Made by a program: the position numbers and the translations under genes. Shown here piece by piece: positions 8,951 through 14,012 of a stretch of 14,012 bases of DNA. The DNA comes from Gonium pectorale (Eukaryota; Chlorophyta; Chlorophyceae; Chlamydomonadales; Volvocaceae). The stretch lies in assembly GCA_001584585.1 (NCBI GenBank), contig LSYV01000328.1, positions 1 through 14,012 on the forward strand, read 5' to 3'. The notes under the pieces are model-generated. The model saw only the letters and a program-made list of their open reading frames with translations. It did no database searches and had not been told where the DNA came from. Position 1 is the stretch's first letter; the number at the start of each line of letters is the position of its first letter.

Positions 8951-11900
8951 TTAGTAGATTATCGCGCCCGCGTCCGTGTTGGTGCCGTCGCCCCGGCAGC
9001 GCCCCAGAAAGTCGTACTGCACGTACGGCAGCTTGGGCACGGAGTTACGGGCGGGGCTCGTGATGTACGGGAAGTACGACGTGCGGTTGAGCTGCGGGTC
9101 CGCCTCGATGCTGCCCGCCTCGCCGCCCGCCCCCAGGTATGCTGCCCAGCCCGCCAGCCCGCCCGAGTAGCCGGTCCCGAACGGCGGCAGGCGCTGGTCC
9201 ACAAACAGCCCGGTGGCGTTGGGCTTGTGGTAGACGTTGCCGGCGAAGCGGATGTTGGAGTTGTTGGCGATGGCCGGGTACACGGACGGGGAGTTGGGGT
9301 CGAGCGAGACCACGCTGTGTGCGAGAGTGGCGATGGGAGGTGTCTTTAGAGAGGTTGGAGGTGCGGCTAATGGGTACCATGTCCTCTACACACTGGAGAC
9401 AGCTCAGGCACGTTTGCGCACATCCGAACCCTCGCTTGCGACATCACAACCGTTATGGATAGTAGGATCCCGAGCCGCACGACGACGCGGGCCCCCCGGG
9501 GCCGCGTGTCCCGGCCGCGCCGCCTTGACGGCTCCCAGCCGCTCGCCACCAGCCGCCAACCGCCCAGCAGCCCCACCCCGACCCCCGACCCACCCGTTGC
9601 ACTCTGCTATCGTGCAGGGTGCGTCCAGGCAGATGCAGCCGGGGTCCAGCACCTGGCGGTGTTTGGCATTGATCGTCGGCAGAGACGAACTTTGGTAAAA
9701 GGGTTGCTTCAGGATGGGCGTCAAGAAGTTCAATAGGAGCCCAGAAAGGGACAGCCGTTCGCAAGAGCAGCGGGCATCGGGGCTCCCGCGGCTTGTTGGC
9801 ATTCTGATACGATTAGGCCACGGGGCCACGTCAAGAGGTCAACAGCAGCAAAGGAGCGGGCAGGCGTACAACGCCTGGCTGGGACAGGGGTCAGGTTGGC
9901 AAGCTTGGACACCGGGCTGGGGGGGGGGGGAAGCGGACACAGGACGACTCCGGCAGGAGGGGTGTCGAGGGTGGCGGCAAGCGGAGATGGCCGGCAACGC
10001 CCACCTTCATCACGCCTCCGTCGCGCGCTGTGCCACCTGCGCACCCCTCCGCCTCCGCCCGCCCGCCACCCATGCCCCCCTCGCCCCAGGTGCGCACATG
10101 CGTCGGCCGAGCCTCCCCCGCCCCGGGCCGAACCCACCTCCATGGCGCTGGAGGGGATGTTCTGGACCTCTTTGAGCTGGCTCCACACCGAGGCCCACTT
10201 GGCGTTTGCCTCGCCTGTCCAGCAAGGGCAAGAGGCAGAGGCAACGGCAGCGGCCAGAATTTGAGTACTTGGACACGTGGCACTTTCGGTTTAGGGTTTT
10301 AGGTTTATACTTACGGATTCTAAGGTTTCACTCACTGGTGCCTCCCGCGTGGCGCCGCCATACATGCACGTTATGGCCAGGAGCTGACGGCTTCAGGGCG
10401 GAACAAATCGACGATGGCCAGCGCTCAGCCCGCACGCTAGCCCGCACGCAAACAACCCTCTCACCCCTCCAAGGCTCCGATTTCCGTGTGTGAAAGTGTG
10501 TCGTCTGTGCAATGCCAGGCGAGGCACCTCCGTTCCGCGCCTCAATCCACCTCCACTGTGCCCCTGCCACTCCCCACCCCGCACATAGGTACATGGGCAC
10601 TACTTCCCGCGCATGCACTCTCGTGCGCGTTCTCCCGCACACGGCTGCATGCGCGCCCCCGTACACGCACTCACCAGCAAAGTCCCAGGGCAGGCCGTTG
10701 TCGGCGAAGAACGCTCCGTACTTCTGCAGCGCCACGCAGAAGACCCGCGCCGCCGTTGCGTGCTGGCTGCAGTTGTAGGTCGCCCGCAGCCGCACGCGCA
10801 TGGCCATGTAGGGGCAGTCGCGGGTGGTGCAGTTGCCCGCCGCGGCGAAGTGCGTGCCCGGCATGGCGTAGGCGGGGCGGGAGACCGGCCCCGTGAAGCG
10901 CAGCGCGTGGTTGATGACGCCCTTGACCACCACCTCGTCGTACGTCACCAGGCCCGGCAAGATGGGCAGCCCCGCGGCGTCGGCCGAGGTGGCGCCCAGC
11001 TCGTGGCCCAGGCTGTTGTTGAGCAGGTTGAATCGCACCCACGCGTCGACCTGCGCGGGCGGGGGCGTGTGGGAGTGCGGGCGGGTGGGCGTGTGGGCTT
11101 GCGGGCGGGTGGGCGTGCGGGCCCTGTAGGGAGGGGCGGTTGCAACATAGTTATGCCGGTAACAGCACGGCTACCGGTCGACGTTGCCCATGCGGTGGCG
11201 CAAGACCGCTGCGCAACTTAGTCCACGCGGCCCCACCCCTACCCCACCGTAGAATCTGTCCGGCGGGCTTTCCAGCGGGCTCTGGAGCCACCTGGCCCGA
11301 GTTGTAGAGGTCTATCGGGAGCCGGGCGACGCTGGGAACCTTTCGCCACTCAGCCTTCGGCGAGCCTGCGCGACTTGCGCATCCGGCTTCTCGACCGAGA
11401 GCGCATTCCAAGCCTGAGAATACCCGCCGTAGCCCTGCCCAGCCCAAGATCGCCCCCAGCAGCCCCTCACCCCACACGCGAATGAGAGCGTGAGCGCCAA
11501 GCCCCCCCCCGTTGTGATGAACACGCAGCCCCCGCACGGGCCCATGGGCCAGCCTCCCAACGTGCTAATTCAGCCTTTGCCATGGCCCCCCAAATGACGC
11601 ACACACATCCAGCCGTACCCCTCACCTGCCAGCTGGTGGTGTTGGTGACGGAGGGCGGGAAGCTGCATACGAGACCGTCACGAGGGAGGGGGTGGTGGGT
11701 TGGAAGGCATTCTCAGAGGGAGGGGGGAAGGGCGCGGGCAGGAGCGGCTTCGGGCATGCCAAAGGGACAAATACCGGGAGGCGAAGTCGGGGAGGGGGGC
11801 GAAGTCGGCGGGGGGGGGGGCGCGACGCGCACATGGAGCACCGGACCCGCATCGCCCACGCCCCGCGCAGCACCTGCAGACGCTACGCGGCGCCTGCGCT

Positions 11901-13900
11901 TCTCGCCAACCCTGATCGCGCGCACGAGGCAAACGCTACGTGGAAGCATACATGTGACAGGAGCACTAACACGGCTTGACATTATGTATACGGCATGTGC
12001 CCACGCCTCCTATGTGCCAGGCACACCGCCGGCCCCCACAGGACAGAGGCACAGCCACCCCCCGGGGGGGCGCGCCCGCACCTACCTGCGCCATGCCTCG
12101 TACAGCGTGCACGTGGCGTTGTCCACCAGGATGAGGTGCCGGTCGCCGCCGCAGGGCGGGTCGCCGCAGCCGGGGTAGGAGTCCTGCACCGCCGCGAGCG
12201 GCGGCAGGGGCACCCCGCCCGCGTCCAGCTGGCTCTCGTCCGGGTAGCCCGCCGGCCCGATCACCACCTGCTCCCCGACCGGGGGTGGGGGCGACCGGAG
12301 GTGGGGGCGACCGGAGGTGGGGGCGCGGGTTGGGGTGTGTGGGTTGGGGTGTGTGGGTTGGGGTGTGTGGGTTGGGGTGTGTGGGTTGGGGTGTGTGGGT
12401 TGGGGTGTCGGTGGGCGGTGACAGGGGTGGACTTCGAGACGGGGCTTCGACCGGGGGTTAGAAGAGGGCCTTCGTACCGGTAGTTTTGGTGGGGCGGGTG
12501 GTGGCGTGGTGGTGGCATGGGCGGGGCGGGCGGCGGCAGTCCCAAAGCGTCGGCGCGGGCGAGGATGGCGGCCCACCGCGGCAGCCGTGGGTGGTTGGTG
12601 TGTCCGCAGTGGGAAACGAAAGGGTACGCCCATACACACGACGACCACACACGCCCACACCGATGCATCAGCGCAGTGACTGGTCGCGAGAAGCGCTGAG
12701 CTGTCAAGGGGTCACGCCCGCCAGCCAGCCGGCCACGGTGCAGAGCCGCGCTGGCAGGTGGGGCGATGCCAGCCCCCTGCCCGCGGAGTCGCCGCACCTG
12801 CACCCTCGGGATGGACGAGTTGCGCGAGTCCACCACGTTGATGGGCATACCGGCGTTGAGCTGCGGGGGCGAGGGGTGGGGTGGGGTGGGGTTCAAAACT
12901 GTAAAAAGGCGTTCGCTAGAGAGGGGTGGGGTGGGGCAGTTAAGGGAGTGAGGGAGTAAGGGAGTAAGACGCGCTGGGTGGCCGAGGCAAGGGCATGGGC
13001 GCGCGGTCGAGGGTGTGAGCCGGTTTAGATGTTTACGGGCCTACCTGACGGCCAGGGGGCGCGTTGCGCAGCGCGCACACTTAAGTACGGCACGATACGA
13101 CAGACAAGACAGAATGCCGTACGCACAGCCACACACACACACGTGCGCAGCGCACCTACCACGCGGCCGTTGCGTGTGTACGTGAAACCAAAATCCAGGT
13201 GCAGGTTCTTGAGGCCGATGTTGGACTTGATTGCCTCGCTGCGCGGGTGGACCTTGGCGGCCCGCACGTCGCTGTGCCAGGGGCTCGAGTCCGGGAACAT
13301 GGGGCAGGAGCCGTCGGTGTTGCGGCCCTGGCTGCCCTTCGCGTTCACGTATGGCTGCGTGAACGACTGGGGCACCGCCGCCAGCCGCCGGCGGCGCCGG
13401 CGCACGGCGAAGAGCGCCGTGCTGCCGGCGGCGGCGGCCGCGGCACCGTTGCCATCGCTGGCGGCTCCGTCCAGGTCGAGGGCGCCGCCCTCCTCACCGC
13501 AGCCGTCGTCAACAGCACCCACGCCTGCGCCACAGCCTGCGCCACAGCCGCTGCGGTCGAGAGCGCCGCCATCACCCAACGCCGCCGCCTCCTGCCCCGC
13601 CACCAGCCGCGCCCGCCGCCGGCCGCTGGCGGTTGCGTTGGTGGTGTTGGCGGCCGCGGCCGGGCACACAGAGCCGCCGGGCGGCACGGCCTGGAGCGTC
13701 CTCTGCACCACGGCCCCCTGCAGCATACGAGCCTGGACCACCTGCCGGCCCGCCGGGGAGGCGGAGCCCGCGCCGGCAATGGCGGCCGCCGCCGGCGGCA
13801 GCGCGACGATGTTGTTGGCAAAGGTGATGTTCACGTTGGGCGGTCCGGCCTCGGCGTAGTTGCCGGTCTGCTTGGGGCTCACGTTGAGGAGGACCCCGGC
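8951..13900 (-). CDS. Secreted beta-helix protein with large conserved central domain (partial, 5' end outside window)
   Basis: I recognise no gene name. Exons, 5' to 3': 13900-13160, 12860-12798, 12267-12086, 11662-11626, 11050-10675, 10214-10138, 9652-9594, 9314-8951 (stop TAA). All seven introns are GT-AG and the joins restore one 632-residue frame. Residues 1-35 contain a beta-helix-like rung (NVNITFANNIVAL). Residues 36-178 are Ala/Gly/Arg-rich with six consecutive Arg at 167-172, probably a disordered insert. Residues 179-492 form a conserved domain with PWHSDV, NIGLKNLHLDFG, GMPINVVDSR, GDRHLILVDNATCTLYE, TSADAAGLPILPGL, INHALRFT, MPGTHFAA and FFADNGLPW. From memory it occurs in bacterial and algal extracellular proteins; its reaction is unknown to me. 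Residues 493-632 resemble the end of a right-handed parallel beta-helix, with NNSNIRFAGN, EAGSIEADPQL, SPARNSVP and YDFLGRCR...TDAGAIIY. At least eight N-glycosylation sequons and clustered Cys fit an extracellular or wall location. The gene model rests on reading-frame logic and family resemblance. Confidence 0.82.
9315..9593 (-). other. Intron 7 of the beta-helix gene
   Basis: The donor is GTGGGT (9593 downward) and the acceptor CACACAG ends at 9315. The join is phase 2 (GG plus C) and gives AECNGVVSLDP, continuous with the beta-helix end segment. No internal feature stands out. Confidence 0.8.
9653..10137 (-). other. Intron 6 of the beta-helix gene
   Basis: The donor GTGGGT follows Met-Glu (ATGGAG) at 10138, and the acceptor CCGCCAG ends at 9653, phase 0. 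The join gives SSAMEVLDPG, matching the family pattern in which this spot reads like FEVVD. The intron contains a run of twelve G on the plus strand at 9919-9930. The frame of exon 7 stays open upstream of the acceptor, so a longer exon is not excluded by stop codons alone. Confidence 0.7.
10215..10674 (-). other. Intron 5 of the beta-helix gene
   Basis: The donor GTGAGT follows phase 1 G at 10675, and the acceptor GGACAG ends at 10215. The join gives PWDFAGEANAKW. The intron carries an AT-rich island at about 10283-10330 with two telomere-like units at 10290-10303. Confidence 0.8.
10290..10303 (+). repeat. Two telomere-like units
   Basis: TTTAGGG (plant type) at 10290-10296 is followed directly by TTTTAGG (the core of the TTTTAGGG Chlamydomonas type) at 10297-10303, flanked by GG and TTTA. 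Two units are few, so chance or a telomeric-repeat-factor binding motif are both possible. Confidence 0.5.
11051..11122. repeat. 24-bp imperfect tandem repeat, three copies
   Basis: Units start at 11051, 11075 and 11099 and share GCGGGCGGGTGGGCGTG-like sequence. The array starts exactly at the splice acceptor of the minus-strand gene and, read on the minus strand, supplies its pyrimidine-rich tract. Confidence 0.75.
11051..11625 (-). other. Intron 4 of the beta-helix gene
   Basis: The donor GTGAGG follows SWQ at 11626, and the acceptor GCGCAG ends at 11051, phase 0. The join gives TTSWQVDAWVRFN. The 3' end of the intron is made of the 24-bp repeat at 11051-11122. A run of nine C lies at 11502-11510 on the plus strand. 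Confidence 0.8.
11663..12085 (-). other. Intron 3 of the beta-helix gene
   Basis: The donor GTAGGT follows phase 2 AG at 12086, and the acceptor TATGCAG ends at 11663. The join gives LYEAWRSFPPSVTN and defines the 37-base exon 4. A GCGAAGTCGG-type duplication lies at about 11780-11810 next to eleven G at 11810-11820. Confidence 0.8.
12277..12324. repeat. 16-bp tandem repeat, three copies
   Basis: The unit GACCGGAGGTGGGGGC starts at 12277, 12293 and 12309; the first copy has G in place of A at one site. The array lies within 10 bases of the splice acceptor of intron 2 and runs almost directly into the 14-bp array that follows. Confidence 0.9.
12328..12408. repeat. 14-bp minisatellite, about 5.8 copies
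   Basis: The unit GGTTGGGGTGTGTG repeats without change from 12328, ending in a partial copy at 12408. Perfect identity implies recent expansion, so the copy number is likely polymorphic. The G-rich plus strand could form G-quadruplexes and is the template strand of the surrounding gene. Confidence 0.92.
12861..13159 (-). other. Intron 1 (within window) of the beta-helix gene
   Basis: The donor GTAGGT follows NGRV at 13160, and the acceptor CCCGCAG ends at 12861, phase 0. The join gives TRNGRVLNAGMPINVV. Next to the acceptor lie GGGGT pentamer repeats (about 12870-12895 and 12920-12936), then 8-bp AAGGGAGT-type units at 12942-12965. Further in is the inverted pair GTACGGCA (13085-13092) and TGCCGTAC (13115-13122), followed by a (CA)n run. 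Confidence 0.8.
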
Positions 13901-14012
13901 CTGAGGAGGGCGGAGGTGACGGGAGGGGACAGGGGAGGTGAGGGCCGGAGGGTTACGGGCTATCACACCTGCGGGACGCGGGCGGGCCGACCGACACAAG
14001 CGACCCGTGGGT
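13901..14012 (-). other. Probable intron end upstream of the first visible exon
   Basis: Read on the minus strand, this stretch is pyrimidine-rich and ends in CCTCCTCAG, a strong acceptor, directly before the codons for AGVLLNVS. The frame is nevertheless open to the window edge, so a longer exon cannot be excluded from stops alone. The gene continues beyond 14012. Confidence 0.55.

Larger units (their letters stand above)
12268..12797 (-). other. Intron 2 of the beta-helix gene
   Basis: The donor GTGCGG follows PRVQ at 12798, and the acceptor GGAGCAG ends at 12268, phase 0. The join gives SIPRVQVVIGPAGYPDE. The 3' third of the intron is built from the two minisatellites listed at 12277-12324 and 12328-12408. 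Confidence 0.8.

Noticed and set aside
8306..9349. 347-codon plus-strand open frame
   Set aside because: Its second half is the exact antisense of the last beta-helix exon and its first half is repeat-containing flank. The composition is Arg/Pro/Ala-rich without domains.
9653..9808. An upstream extension of exon 7 starting at the acceptor-like TCGTATCAG (reading NANKPREP...)
   Set aside because: The acceptor looks good, but the frame it opens does not match the frame needed at the next junction (AECN-GVVSLDP). The acceptor at 9653 gives a join that fits both sides.
12328..12408. True telomeric array
   Set aside because: The 14-bp unit GGTTGGGGTGTGTG matches neither TTTAGGG nor TTTTAGGG. It is an ordinary G-rich minisatellite inside an intron.

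Overview
The window looks like nuclear DNA of a volvocine green alga (Chlamydomonas or a close relative). It is GC-rich, it holds a spliced gene with short GT-AG introns and mostly CAG acceptors, it is full of simple repeats and homopolymer G runs, and it carries members of an alga-style BTB/BACK family. The species assignment is inference. There are no bacterial operons, rRNAs, tRNAs or CRISPR arrays that I can see.

Layout. Bases 1-1060 hold no gene I can support. Bases 1068-2606 (+) carry a decayed BTB/BACK-domain gene. Its similarity moves through three reading frames (three successive +1 shifts), and a stop codon falls where the conserved Tyr of the BTB 'YTG' motif is expected. Bases 2607-7160 are about 4.5 kb without a supportable gene. 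They contain a 33-bp near-perfect hairpin, a 15-bp perfect hairpin, a 16-bp palindrome and copy A of a dispersed repeat. At 7163 (+) a second, unrelated-in-position BTB fragment begins at an ATG in good algal context. It covers only the N-terminal half of a BTB domain and then runs into copy B of the same dispersed repeat, so it is probably also a remnant.

The one convincing intact gene is on the minus strand, 13900 down to 8951. Eight exons joined by seven GT-AG introns give a 632-residue open frame ending at TAA; the 5' part lies outside the window. The protein looks secreted or cell-surface. It has many N-glycosylation sequons and paired cysteines, a large conserved central domain of unnamed function that I associate from memory with bacterial and algal extracellular proteins, and a C-terminal segment typical of right-handed parallel beta-helix proteins. 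A short beta-helix-like rung also precedes the central domain, suggesting that the domain sits within, or between, beta-helix segments.

The genes do not form an evident functional unit. The window reads as one live secreted-protein gene flanked downstream by a repeat-rich graveyard of BTB-family fragments. The most interesting unexplained signals are the long hairpin at 3014-3094, the A/B repeat pair, the G-rich tandem arrays lying directly against three splice acceptors, and the recurrent 8-mer TGCCGTAC.
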